Source: Agrobacterium genomosp. 13 str. CFBP 6927
GTDB taxonomy: Bacteria; Pseudomonadota; Alphaproteobacteria; Rhizobiales; Rhizobiaceae
Length of the DNA: 64,000 nt
Reading direction: 5' to 3'
NCBI GenBank assembly: GCA_900012615.1
Contig: LT009756.1
Coordinates: 159,850-223,849 of the forward strand
Shown here: positions 54,979 to 63,529 of the stretch, one piece after another
Numbering within the stretch: position 1 is the first letter of the stretch
Layout: each line of letters opens with the position of its first letter
Made by a program: the position numbers and the translations under genes
The notes under the pieces: generated by a model
What the model was told of the DNA's origin: nothing
What the model saw: only the letters and a program-made list of their open reading frames with translations
The model's database searches: none

Positions 54979-56556
54979 TTATTCCCACTCGATCGTGCCG
55001 GGCGGCTTGCTCGTCACGTCGTAGACGACACGGTTGATGCCACGCACCTCGTTGATGATGCGGGTTGCCGCACGGCCAAGGAAGTTCATGTCATAAGGAT
55101 AGAAATCCGCGGTCATGCCGTCCACGGAGGTCACGGCGCGCAGCGCACAGACGAAGTCATAAGTGCGGTAGTCGCCCATGACGCCGACGGTCTGCACCGG
55201 CAGCAGAACGGCGAAGGCCTGCCAGATGGTGTCGTAGAGACCGGCCTTGCGGATTTCGTCGAGATAGATCGCATCCGCCTTGCGCAGAATATCGAGCTTC
55301 TCGCGGGTAATCGCGCCGGGGCAGCGGATCGCCAGACCCGGACCGGGGAAAGGATGGCGGCCGATGAAGCTTTCCGGCAGGCCGAGCTCGCGGCCAAGCG
55401 CACGGACCTCGTCCTTGAAAAGCTCACGCAGCGGCTCGACGAGTTGCATGTTCATGCGCTCGGGAAGACCGCCGACATTGTGGTGGCTCTTGATGGTGAC
55501 GGAGGGGCCGCCGGAGAAGGAGACGCTTTCGATGACGTCAGGGTAAAGCGTGCCCTGCGCCAGGAAATTCGGCGCGCCCTTGCCGTCGGCGGCGATCTTG
55601 GCCGCTTCGGCCTCGAAGACCTCGATGAACAGGCGGCCGATGGTCTTGCGCTTCACTTCCGGGTCAGAGACGCCCGACAGTTCGCCGAGAAACAGATCGG
55701 CGGCATCCACATGCACCAGCGGAATATTGTAATGGTCGCGGAACATGCCGACGACCTGCTCGCTTTCGCCAAGCCGCATCAGGCCATGGTCGACGTAAAC
55801 GCAGGTGAGCTGGTCGCCGATCGCCTCATGGATGAGGATCGCCGCAACCGAGGAATCGACGCCGCCGGAAAGGGCGCAGAGCACGCGGCCGGTGCCGACC
55901 TGGTCGCGGATCTTGCGGATCATCTCGGCGCGATAGGCAGCCATCGTCCAGTCGGATTTGAGGCCAACGATCTTGTGCACGAAGTTGGAGAGCAGCTTGC
56001 CGCCGTCAGGCGTGTGCACCACTTCCGGATGGAACATGGTGGTGTAATAATGGCGTGTCTCGTCGGCAGCGATGGCGAAAGGTGCGTTTTCCGACGTCGC
56101 AATGACCTCGAAACCTTCCGGCAGCTTCGTCACGCGGTCGCCGTGGCTCATCCAGACCGGATAGCTCTTGCCCTGTTCCCAGAAGCCCTCGAAAAGTGGG
56201 CTCGCCTTCTTGATGTCGATATCGGCGCGGCCGAATTCCGCCGCGTGACCGCCCTCGACAACACCGCCGAGCTGCGTGCAGAGCGTCTGCTGGCCGTAGC
56301 AGATGCCGAGGATCGGAACCTTGCTGTCGAACACCGCCTGCGGCGCGCGCGGGCTTCCTTCTGCCGTGACAGATGCGGGGCCGCCGGAGAAGATCACGCC
56401 CTTGGGCTGAAGCTTCTCAAACGCCTCTGCGGCATTCTGGAACGGATGGATTTCGCAATAGACCCCGGCTTCGCGGATGCGGCGCGCAATGAGCTGCGTC
56501 ACCTGGCTGCCGAAATCGATGATGAGAATGCTGTCGGGATGGGCTATCTGGGTCAT
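54979..56556 (-). CDS. guaA: GMP synthase (glutamine-hydrolysing)
   Basis: 525 aa, usual length. Converts XMP to GMP using glutamine and ATP. The glutaminase half has the nucleophile elbow [19 protein letters not shown] (Cys about 90) and a later His/Glu ([13 protein letters not shown]). The ATP-pyrophosphatase half has [19 protein letters not shown]. The C-terminal dimerisation domain ends [19 protein letters not shown] single-gene unit. Confidence 0.98.
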   Translation of the reverse strand: MTQIAHPDSILIIDFGSQVTQLIARRIREAGVYCEIHPFQNAAEAFEKLQPKGVIFSGGPASVTAEGSPRAPQAVFDSKVPILGICYGQQTLCTQLGGVVEGGHAAEFGRADIDIKKASPLFEGFWEQGKSYPVWMSHGDRVTKLPEGFEVIATSENAPFAIAADETRHYYTTMFHPEVVHTPDGGKLLSNFVHKIVGLKSDWTMAAYRAEMIRKIRDQVGTGRVLCALSGGVDSSVAAILIHEAIGDQLTCVYVDHGLMRLGESEQVVGMFRDHYNIPLVHVDAADLFLGELSGVSDPEVKRKTIGRLFIEVFEAEAAKIAADGKGAPNFLAQGTLYPDVIESVSFSGGPSVTIKSHHNVGGLPERMNMQLVEPLRELFKDEVRALGRELGLPESFIGRHPFPGPGLAIRCPGAITREKLDILRKADAIYLDEIRKAGLYDTIWQAFAVLLPVQTVGVMGDYRTYDFVCALRAVTSVDGMTADFYPYDMNFLGRAATRIINEVRGINRVVYDVTSKPPGTIEWE

Positions 56557-56639
56557 GGCGAGCCTTTAAAGAAAATGGCGGCTTTAGGCAACCCGCAAGC
56601 GGGCATCGAACAGCGGAAATTTGCGAAAATCGCAAGGTT

Positions 56640-57278
56640 TCAAAGGGCGATCGCGCCATCCTCGATCGCGCGGCAAAGCCGGTCGACGGCATCCGCCAGC
56701 TTTTCGTCGATGATGTGCAGATACTCCGTCCAGTCGTCCACATGGTTCACATCGGCCTTGCCATCGGAAATACCGCGCAGGCCGATGAGCGGCACGCCGA
56801 AGCGCTGGCAGGCTCTCAGGACGGCAAAGGTCTCCATTTCCACCATATCGGCGTCGATCAGCCCATAGGCTGCGCCGGAGACAACGTTGGCGCCCGTGGA
56901 AAGCCGCGCCTCGGCTATTTCGGGTATCCGCAAAGGCAAGGCCACCTCGGCCGGCAGATCAAGCAGCGGCGTGCAGCCCTTTTCGAAACCGAAGGCGGAG
57001 GCGTCCATGTCGCGATAGGAAACTGAAGTCGCCTGATAGATACACGTCTGTTCCAGCGTTCGCGAACCGGCAGAACCGAGCGAAACGACGAGGTCCGGCA
57101 GATGGTCGGCGGCATCGAGGCCGGCAAGAACGGCCGTGACTGCAATCGCCGCCTCCACCGGGCCGATGCCGGTCATCAGCGGCGCGATGCGAGCCTGGAG
57201 ATGGGGACCATATTCGGGTGAAGCCGCCATGACAAAAAGAACGGATTTATCCGCAACCTGCGAAAGCCGGTAATTCAT
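56640..57278 (-). CDS. 5'-methylthioadenosine/S-adenosylhomocysteine nucleosidase-like
   Basis: 212 aa of the phosphorylase/MTAN fold. It shows the purine-site wording LMTGIGPVEAAIAVTAVLAG, LVVSLGSAGSRTLEQT and the ribose/catalytic segment VEMETFAVLRACQRFGVPLI with the catalytic Asp in GLRGISDGKADVNH. It cleaves the N-glycosidic bond of MTA or SAH to recycle methionine and purines. Its start overlaps the thioesterase stop by 4 bp (ATGA). Confidence 0.88.
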   Translation of the reverse strand: MNYRLSQVADKSVLFVMAASPEYGPHLQARIAPLMTGIGPVEAAIAVTAVLAGLDAADHLPDLVVSLGSAGSRTLEQTCIYQATSVSYRDMDASAFGFEKGCTPLLDLPAEVALPLRIPEIAEARLSTGANVVSGAAYGLIDADMVEMETFAVLRACQRFGVPLIGLRGISDGKADVNHVDDWTEYLHIIDEKLADAVDRLCRAIEDGAIAL

Positions 57279-57724
57279 CCGGTAATATCCTCGCGACCCT
57301 TCATCACCATCATTGTCCCCGTCATGGAAGCGATCAGCTTCGCGGGCCCGTCCGACAGTGCGTAGGCGCGGCCATCGGCGACGATGAGATTGTTTCCGGG
57401 CTTGATGATTTCGCCACGAAACAGGAACCGCTCGCCGCGTCCGGGCGACATGAGGTTGACCTTGAATTCGATGGTCAGCAGCGAGGCTTCCGGCTCGATG
57501 ATCGTGTAGGCGGCATAGGTGCAGGCGGTGTCCAGACCGGCGGCAATGACACCCGCATGCAGGATGCCGTGCTGCTGCGTCAGTTTTTCATGAAAGGGTA
57601 GCTCGATTTCCACCAGCCGGTGCTCGATGCGGCTGATCTGCGCATCGATTGCCTGCACCACACCCTGTCGCGCAAAGCTTTTTTCTATCCGCTGACGAAA
57701 ATCGCCGGGATCCGTGATCTCCAT
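57275..57724 (-). CDS. PaaI family (hotdog-fold) thioesterase
   Basis: 149 aa. Acyl-CoA thioesterase of the hotdog fold: QQHGILHAGVIAAGLDTACT holds the active-site H-G-G/A-type segment, followed by LLTIEFKVNLMSPGRGERFL. It hydrolyses a phenylacetyl- or related acyl-CoA in other bacteria. The 4-bp overlap with the nucleosidase gene makes a two-gene operon; the biological link between the two functions is not obvious. Confidence 0.9.
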   Translation of the reverse strand: MEITDPGDFRQRIEKSFARQGVVQAIDAQISRIEHRLVEIELPFHEKLTQQHGILHAGVIAAGLDTACTYAAYTIIEPEASLLTIEFKVNLMSPGRGERFLFRGEIIKPGNNLIVADGRAYALSDGPAKLIASMTGTMMVMKGREDITG

Positions 57725-57807
57725 GGCCTACCTGCCTGCTTTTAGTCCCCATCGCAAACTGACATGGCGCGTGGCGGCGGGCAAGGCAAGGGTTGCGCGG
57801 GCAAAAT

Positions 57808-58260
57808 TTAGTTCAGCCAGTCAATACTTGCATTCAGCAGGGTCGCAAAGGCGACCCAAACGGCATAGGGCACAAAAAGCCACATCGATGCCCTGTCACG
57901 GCTATAGGTGAGCGTGACGAAGGCGATGATGCAGATCAGCATTGGAATGATGATGACCAGTGCACCCGTTGGGCTTTGCATGCCGAAAAAGATCGGCGAC
58001 CACAGGAAATTCAGCACCATCTGGGTGAACCAGAGGCGCATGCGCGTTCCCATCGGCTTGCGGATCCATGTCCGCGCGCCGGCGATGCCGATCAGCACGT
58101 AAAGCGTCGTCCAGACCGGCCCGAAGATCCAGCTGGGTGGATTGAAGAATGGTTTCTGGAGTGATTGATACCACTCGCCGGGCACATTGTTGACACCGAT
58201 CAGTGCCCCAATGGCAACAACTGCAACCACGAAAACAATGTACACGGCAAGGTTTTTCAT
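57808..58260 (-). CDS. TspO/MBR family tryptophan-rich membrane protein
   Basis: 150 aa with five membrane helices. The TspO signature is strong: VPGEWYQSLQKPFFNPPSWI and FGPVWTTLYVLIGIAGARTW, then a third-to-fourth helix region MVLNFLWSPIFFGMQS. These inner- or outer-membrane proteins bind porphyrins and related ligands and affect tetrapyrrole-dependent regulation. A single gene just downstream of the imelysin operon, on the same strand. Confidence 0.95.
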   Translation of the reverse strand: MKNLAVYIVFVVAVVAIGALIGVNNVPGEWYQSLQKPFFNPPSWIFGPVWTTLYVLIGIAGARTWIRKPMGTRMRLWFTQMVLNFLWSPIFFGMQSPTGALVIIIPMLICIIAFVTLTYSRDRASMWLFVPYAVWVAFATLLNASIDWLN

Positions 58261-58311
58261 GACCCATCCAATGCGCTGGCCATGCTTTTGTTCCCTTGCC
58301 TTTTCAGTATT

Positions 58312-59406
58312 TTAGCCAGAAATCCGCACGATGTGCTGATCCCATGCCACGTCGCTGCGAACGGCCTCGAAAAATCCGTCATAGGAAGAAACGGCAATGC
58401 CGCTCGCCGCCGGGGCGACGCCCGCTGCCTCCCGCACGGATGTCTCTGCTACAACACGCCCGGTTTTAGCGTCCAGCGTCACCGCAGCATTGCCATTGGG
58501 GGAGGTCAGGCCCACCAGCCCTTCATGCCGGTTGACCGCGATGGCCCCGACATAATTGGCAAGACGCACCGTCGTTTCCTCCGGCAGATCGATGAAAGAC
58601 AGGTCCTCGCCCTTCGAAAAATGGCCGACAAGCGGTGGAAGATCGTTGCGCGGCCCCTCATATTGGCAGGCGAACCAGATGCGCCCGTCATCGCCGAGAT
58701 CGACATGGCGGGTGGAAAGTTGCCGCAGTCGATCCGGCATCGCGTGTTTCTGGACCAATTCGCCGCTTGCAGCATCCAGAAGCACGAGAGACGGTTCCAT
58801 GCTGTCGATATTGAGCTTCGTCCGGCCGAAATCTGGGTGAGTCTCGATGCCGCCATTAGCGATGACGATCAGCCGCCCGTCATCGCTCACCGTCATGTCA
58901 TGTGTACCGACGCCGTGGGCGTCATACTCGCCGATGCGGGCAAATCCGTTACGCGCGTCGTATAGCCCGATAACGCCGCGATTGCCGTCGAAGTCGTTTT
59001 CGCTGGCATAAAGGATCGCCCCATCGGGGGAAAATTGCCCATGGCCGTAAAAGTGACGGTTCGCCGGCGTGTGCATCACGACAGGCTCGCGTCGCCGCGC
59101 AGGATCGAAGGCCATGAAGAACGTTCCGGGCCGACGCGCAAAGGCCACCGTCATGCCCGTGGCGTGGCTTGTCGCCATTCCATGGGCGCGCGCGGGGAGC
59201 GCAACGCGGTCGATGATCTCGCCGCGCTCACTTACCATCGCAATGCCGTAGGACCCGTCACGGGCGCGGAAGGCGGAAGCGAAGACGGCGTCGGCGCGTT
59301 CGAGCGCATGGAGTGAACGGGGAGCCAGCGCTGCGACAAAGGGAATACCCGCCGCCTTGATGAAGCTGCGCCGGTCTATCAGCATCCGCTTCTTGCCTGC
59401 TATCAT
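58312..59406 (-). CDS. DUF1513 domain protein, exported
   Basis: 364 aa from the ATG at 59406, 4 bp after the stop of the preceding imelysin gene (GGAG upstream). It has a Tat-like N-terminus (LIDRRSFIKAAGIPFVAALA) and then repeated blade-like segments (HFYGHGQFSPDGAILYASEN, GTHDMTVSDDGRLIVIANGG, STRHVDLGDDGRIWFACQYE) that suggest a periplasmic beta-propeller. DUF1513 recurs beside imelysin and di-heme oxidoreductase genes. It is the last gene of the operon. The function is unknown. Confidence 0.88.
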   Translation of the reverse strand: MIAGKKRMLIDRRSFIKAAGIPFVAALAPRSLHALERADAVFASAFRARDGSYGIAMVSERGEIIDRVALPARAHGMATSHATGMTVAFARRPGTFFMAFDPARRREPVVMHTPANRHFYGHGQFSPDGAILYASENDFDGNRGVIGLYDARNGFARIGEYDAHGVGTHDMTVSDDGRLIVIANGGIETHPDFGRTKLNIDSMEPSLVLLDAASGELVQKHAMPDRLRQLSTRHVDLGDDGRIWFACQYEGPRNDLPPLVGHFSKGEDLSFIDLPEETTVRLANYVGAIAVNRHEGLVGLTSPNGNAAVTLDAKTGRVVAETSVREAAGVAPAASGIAVSSYDGFFEAVRSDVAWDQHIVRISG

Positions 59407-59410
59407 CGGT

Positions 59411-60532
59411 TCAGTCTCCGTCGGCGAAGGAAAAGCCGGAGCTGAGACCGATCGCACCGCCATACTGGTCGTTGAGGCGGTAGATCAGGTCTTTGCCGTT
59501 GAGCAGCAGGTAATCCACCTTGGCGCGCTGATCATCCTTGTCCAGCGCCTTTTCCACATCCGTATCGATCGTTCCCGCAATACGGATCATCGATTTGGCG
59601 ATGAAGTCGATGGAATTGACGATGGAGCGTTGGTCGGGAGGCACGAGTTCGACCATATCCGCCGTGTGCAGCAGGGTTTGAACGGCCTTGATATTGGCCG
59701 AGATGCTTTTCCAGGTCAGGCCAGAGCGCCAATAAATGGCGGTGCGGGGAAATTTGGCCTTGTCCGGCCCCTTGTAGAAGGTTTCGATCCGCTGGTCGCG
59801 GATTGCCTCGGAGCCGTGCACGAGAATGCCGAGCAGGGCAACCAGCGCCTCGCGCTCGTCGCGAAAGACGGGATTGTCCGGTCCCGGCTTGGTCCAGTTT
59901 TTCTGTGCGCCATCGGGCGCGTTCCAGCCATCGGAAAGCTCCGCCGCCACATTGGCGATATTGCCGGCGATGGCCGCGCCGAAGCGGCAGCGGAAATCAC
60001 CTTCCTTGCCAAGCAGTTCATCCGCGCCGGTGCCGTAGAGCACGAATTCCAATGCCCCGAGGCCCTGCGCTGCAACGCTTTTACCCTTCAGGCCGTCGGC
60101 GCTTGTAACGCTTTCGTCCTTTTCCGCAAGATAACGCTGCACCTGCTTCAGGCCGAGGCCCTTCTTGTCGGGGTAATAGAGCACACGTTCGAAGCGGTTC
60201 TGCTCGATCACCGGGCCAATCCGCACGATTTCGATCGTGGACCAGCTTGTGACCGTATCGGCAAAGGCTGCCTTGGCCGCCTCATCCGCCGTTTTTGAAG
60301 GGGCGGCGCAGAAAGCCTTCATGCTGTCTTGCAGATTCTCTGCCGATTGCCGGAAGTGGTCGTAACCGGGACGAATGAAACCGTTCACCGCCTTTTCCAT
60401 GACGCTCCGCACCTGTGCGGGATCGAGGGGCGGCGGCGGCATCAACTCCACATCCTGCGCCATGGCGGGCTGATGGGTCATAAGCAACAGCACGGACATG
60501 AGGCCGGAGATTTTTCGCATGGCATTTTTCAT
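59411..60532 (-). CDS. Imelysin family protein (second copy)
   Basis: 373 aa from the ATG at 60532, which overlaps the di-heme oxidoreductase stop (TGATG). A signal peptide (MSVLLLMTHQPAMAQ) leads to a mostly helical peptidase-M75-like domain. The central KGKSVAAQGLGALEFVLYGT retains the imelysin pattern but has Gly-Ala in place of the HxxE His, so its metal site is altered relative to the first copy. Likely a periplasmic partner of the di-heme protein. Confidence 0.85.
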   Translation of the reverse strand: MKNAMRKISGLMSVLLLMTHQPAMAQDVELMPPPPLDPAQVRSVMEKAVNGFIRPGYDHFRQSAENLQDSMKAFCAAPSKTADEAAKAAFADTVTSWSTIEIVRIGPVIEQNRFERVLYYPDKKGLGLKQVQRYLAEKDESVTSADGLKGKSVAAQGLGALEFVLYGTGADELLGKEGDFRCRFGAAIAGNIANVAAELSDGWNAPDGAQKNWTKPGPDNPVFRDEREALVALLGILVHGSEAIRDQRIETFYKGPDKAKFPRTAIYWRSGLTWKSISANIKAVQTLLHTADMVELVPPDQRSIVNSIDFIAKSMIRIAGTIDTDVEKALDKDDQRAKVDYLLLNGKDLIYRLNDQYGGAIGLSSGFSFADGD

Positions 60533-62055
60533 CAAAGGGACTCCAGAAAAGCCAGCAAAGCCTGCCGGTCGGTTTTTTGCAAGGCGGCAAAGGCGTCGCG
60601 CGCTTTTTGCGCTTCGCCGCCGTGCCATAATATCGCTTCCGTCAGGCTGCGCGCCCGGCCGTCATGCAGGTAAAAACTGTTGCCGTTCACCCGTTGCGTC
60701 AGGCCGATACCCCAGAGCGGCTGGGTACGCCATTGCCGCCCGTCTGCTTCGCCCACCTGCTGGCCGTCGGCAAGCGCCTCTCCCATGTCATGCAGAAGGA
60801 AATCCGAATAGGGCCAGATCAGCTGGGAAGAATGCATGGGGTCGCTCGCATCGCGACGGGTGACGAATTTCGGCCTATGGCAGGCGGTGCAGCCGGATGT
60901 GTAGAAAATCTGCTTTCCCTTGAGGACGGTCGGATCATCGACATTGCGGCGCTGTGGCACGGCAAGATTCTCGGTGTAGAAGGTCACGAGATCGAGGACA
61001 GGGTCCGGCGCTTCCACCGGCCCCAGCCGTGGCTGCACGCCGGTCGGCATGGCAAGACAGTCCTTCTGGGCATCGGTGCAATCGCCATAGGCGTTCGGCG
61101 CGTCCGGTGTAGAGATGCCGATATCGTGGGAAAAGGCGCTGGCGCTTTGATCGCGCACACTCGCATTCTGGGCCTTCCAGCCAAACCGGCCAAGCTTGAC
61201 CTCGCCCGTGCGATGATCCCGCACAAAGGCCGGACGCCCGGAAATGCCGTCGCCATTTTTGTCATCGGGATCAGCGCCTGCCACAATATCGGCCTCGGCA
61301 ATCGCCTCGATCAGCCCAAGTCCGAGGGTGGGCATGGCAATGCGGGCCGAAAGCAACGTGTCGGGGCCGAGGGGACCATATTGCAGCTCGGCCACGGCAT
61401 AATCGGGCTTGCGCAGCATCACCACTTCGCCATCCAGAAGGCGCACCGGCTTTTCGGTATAGGTGACGACCGGCTTGCCCTCGGCGGCGAGACCGGGAAT
61501 GGCGAGGTTCTGCAATTGCCGGCCATAGGTTTCATCGGGAAAATTCAGCACCTCATGGCGTGCAATCGCGGCCCTTTCGGCCTCGTTGCGGGCCGGTCGG
61601 GCCAGCCGGAGAAACAGGGAGACCGCATCTTCCCCGGCAAGCGGCGGGCGACCCCTGCCGTCCTTCACATGGCAGGTCTGGCAGGATCGGGCGTTGTAGA
61701 GCGGCCCCAGCCCGTCCGAGGCCTGTGTGGAGGAGGGGGAAGACACCCAGAGTTTCTGGAACAACGCATTGCCGAGCTTGAAATCCAGTTTCCGCTCGAA
61801 CGACATGGTGGCGGAAGGATGTGAAAACGCGCGGCTATCGGCCTTGCTGGTGCTGGTCGTCGCCCCACCGGACATGGCCTCGAAGGGTTCCGGCCCGGTG
61901 AAATCCGTCGCAGGCGCGGTCATGGTCTGGCGGCTGTTCCGGTCTTTCGCGGTCAGATCGTCACGCAGCGGTTCGGCAAGCGTCATCGATGCCACAAGGC
62001 AGGCTGCCCCGGTGAAGAAGAACGGCTTACGGATCGGCGGCAGTGAAAATCGCAT
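60532..62055 (-). CDS. Di-heme oxidoreductase family protein (DUF1111)
   Basis: 507 aa from the ATG at 62055; a TTG 21 bp upstream lies inside a hairpin. Signal peptide near the N-terminus. Two CxxCH haem motifs are visible: SCQTCHVKDGRGRPPLAG and CTACHRPKFVTRRD. They lie in the two parts of a cytochrome-c-peroxidase-like fold. The C-terminal region has LWGIGLTQRVNGNSFYLHDG, as in the thiol oxidoreductase-like (DUF1111) group. It probably transfers electrons for the neighbouring imelysin proteins. Overlaps the next gene by 1 bp. Confidence 0.9.
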   Translation of the reverse strand: MRFSLPPIRKPFFFTGAACLVASMTLAEPLRDDLTAKDRNSRQTMTAPATDFTGPEPFEAMSGGATTSTSKADSRAFSHPSATMSFERKLDFKLGNALFQKLWVSSPSSTQASDGLGPLYNARSCQTCHVKDGRGRPPLAGEDAVSLFLRLARPARNEAERAAIARHEVLNFPDETYGRQLQNLAIPGLAAEGKPVVTYTEKPVRLLDGEVVMLRKPDYAVAELQYGPLGPDTLLSARIAMPTLGLGLIEAIAEADIVAGADPDDKNGDGISGRPAFVRDHRTGEVKLGRFGWKAQNASVRDQSASAFSHDIGISTPDAPNAYGDCTDAQKDCLAMPTGVQPRLGPVEAPDPVLDLVTFYTENLAVPQRRNVDDPTVLKGKQIFYTSGCTACHRPKFVTRRDASDPMHSSQLIWPYSDFLLHDMGEALADGQQVGEADGRQWRTQPLWGIGLTQRVNGNSFYLHDGRARSLTEAILWHGGEAQKARDAFAALQKTDRQALLAFLESL

Positions 62056-62063
62056 GGGCGTAA

Positions 62064-62087
62064 CGGGCCGCAGCAATCTGCGGCCCG
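62064..62087 (-). promoter_or_regulatory. Intercistronic hairpin in imelysin operon
   Basis: CGGGCCGCAG, a 4-nt loop, then CTGCGGCCCG form a perfect 10-bp stem between the imelysin stop (62097) and the di-heme gene start (62055). It overlaps the zone where a ribosome site would be, so it could lower translation or transcription of the downstream genes relative to the first. Confidence 0.75.
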
Positions 62088-62096
62088 CCTTGGCAC

Positions 62097-63374
62097 TTAC
62101 TTGGAGACGGCGCTCGGATTGTCGAGGCTGTCGGATCCTTCAAGCTCGATCTTGCCGAGATCAAGCGCGGCGATGACACGCTCGACGGTCTTCGTCTGGT
62201 CGATGAGGCCGTCAATGGCCGCCTGCACCACGGCGTTGCCTTCCTTGTTGCCTTCACCGATCATCTGGTCATAGGCCTCGACGGTCTGGGCGCGCTTTTC
62301 CATCGCATGCATGGCGTCGAGCGTCTTGTTCAGCTTCGCCGTCATCTCGTCGTTCAGCGCCTTGTCCTTGGCGCCCACAAGTTCCGCCAGCGAGGCACCG
62401 GTCATCTTCGTGCCGTCCACGCGGGTATAGTTGCCGGTATAGGCCGAAGCGATGCCGATGGCGTCGTTGAGATGCGAATTATAGGTGTTGTCCGAGAAGC
62501 AATCATGCTCCTCTTCCGGGTCGTGCAGCAGAAGCCCAAGCTTCATGCGCTCTCCCGCCAGTTCACCATAAGAGAGCGAGCCCATGCCGGTGAGAATGGC
62601 GGTGAGGCCGGCTTTCGGATCGGCTTCCACCGCCTTCGTGGCTTCACCCTCCGGCGCCCAGGCATCCACCATCTCCTGAAGATCCTTGATCAGCAGGGTG
62701 GAGGCGGATTTCAGGTAATCGGCGCGGCGGTCGCAATTGCCGTTCGTGCAGCTCTTCTTGTCATAGTCGGTATAGGGACGGTTGCCCGCGCCGGGTCCGG
62801 TGCCGTTCAGGTCCTGGCCCCAGAGCAGGAATTCGATGGCATGGTAACCGGTGGTCACATTGGCTTCGACATCGCCCGCCTCGTGAAGGCTTTCGATCAG
62901 CTCGGGGGTGATCTTCGAGGCATCGACCTCTTCACCGCTGATCTTGATCTTCGGATTGGCGATGATGTTGGCGACATAAAGCTCGTTCTCGTCGCTTTCC
63001 GTGCCATAGGAACCGTCGACATAGTCGATCAGACCCTCATCCAACGGCCAGGCGTTCACCTTGCCCTCCCAATCGTCAACGATCGGGTTGCCGAAACGAT
63101 AGACTTCCGACTGCTGGTAGGGAACACGCGCCTTGATCCACGCTTCGCGGGCGGCCTTCAGGGTTGCATCGCTCGGCGTTGCAATAAGCGCATCGATCGC
63201 CTTGTCCAGCGCCTTCGCCGTGGTGAGCGAATCCTCGTATTTCGCGTGCGCGACATCGGCATAATGCTTGATCACGGCGGCGGCGTCGGTCGCGGCCTGT
63301 GCGGGAAGCGCGGTGAAAGCCGCCGATGCGGCAAGAAGCGCAAAAGACGCGCTGAGAATGGTTTTGCGGATCAT
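62097..63374 (-). CDS. Imelysin family protein (iron-regulated, first copy)
   Basis: 425 aa from the ATG at 63374 (GGAGAGGGATC upstream), signal peptide ending AQAATDA. Two helical repeats of the M75 imelysin fold. The GxHxxE signature is intact: VTTGYHAIEFLLWGQDLNGT. A Cys-rich loop (KKSCTNGNCDRRADYL) and HDPEEEHDCFSDNTYNSHLN could bind metal or disulfides. Imelysin-like/IrpA proteins are periplasmic and linked to iron uptake. First gene of the four-gene operon. Confidence 0.93.
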   Translation of the reverse strand: MIRKTILSASFALLAASAAFTALPAQAATDAAAVIKHYADVAHAKYEDSLTTAKALDKAIDALIATPSDATLKAAREAWIKARVPYQQSEVYRFGNPIVDDWEGKVNAWPLDEGLIDYVDGSYGTESDENELYVANIIANPKIKISGEEVDASKITPELIESLHEAGDVEANVTTGYHAIEFLLWGQDLNGTGPGAGNRPYTDYDKKSCTNGNCDRRADYLKSASTLLIKDLQEMVDAWAPEGEATKAVEADPKAGLTAILTGMGSLSYGELAGERMKLGLLLHDPEEEHDCFSDNTYNSHLNDAIGIASAYTGNYTRVDGTKMTGASLAELVGAKDKALNDEMTAKLNKTLDAMHAMEKRAQTVEAYDQMIGEGNKEGNAVVQAAIDGLIDQTKTVERVIAALDLGKIELEGSDSLDNPSAVSK

Positions 63375-63439
63375 GATCCCTCTCCTTGGGCAGGCATGAA
63401 AAGACTTCACGCTGCGGCAAGCGAGTTCTGACCCAATCA

Positions 63440-63487
63440 CAAACTTGTGTCAAACATTCTAGTTTAGAATGTTTTGAAACAAGTTTG
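63440..63487. promoter_or_regulatory. Nested palindrome upstream of the imelysin operon
   Basis: CAAACTTGT (63440-63448) pairs exactly with ACAAGTTTG (63479-63487). Inside it, AAACATTCTA (63452-63461) pairs exactly with TAGAATGTTT (63465-63474) around GTT. TTTAGAATGTTTTGAAA (63463-63479) is a weak Irr-box-like match. It lies 66 bp before the imelysin start and is probably its operator. Confidence 0.75.
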
Positions 63488-63529
63488 AGCGACATTTTCC
63501 AAGTAAAATCGCTGCGTGCAAATCCGGTT

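Noticed and set aside
55354..56868. A 504-codon plus-strand frame antisense to guaA
   Set aside because: A shadow of guaA with no ribosome site, and its composition (Arg/Asp/His-rich) is typical of antisense frames in GC-rich DNA.
62307..63431. A 374-codon plus-strand frame antisense to the imelysin gene
   Set aside because: It mirrors the imelysin coding sequence; the minus-strand protein has a signal peptide and the GxHxxE motif.
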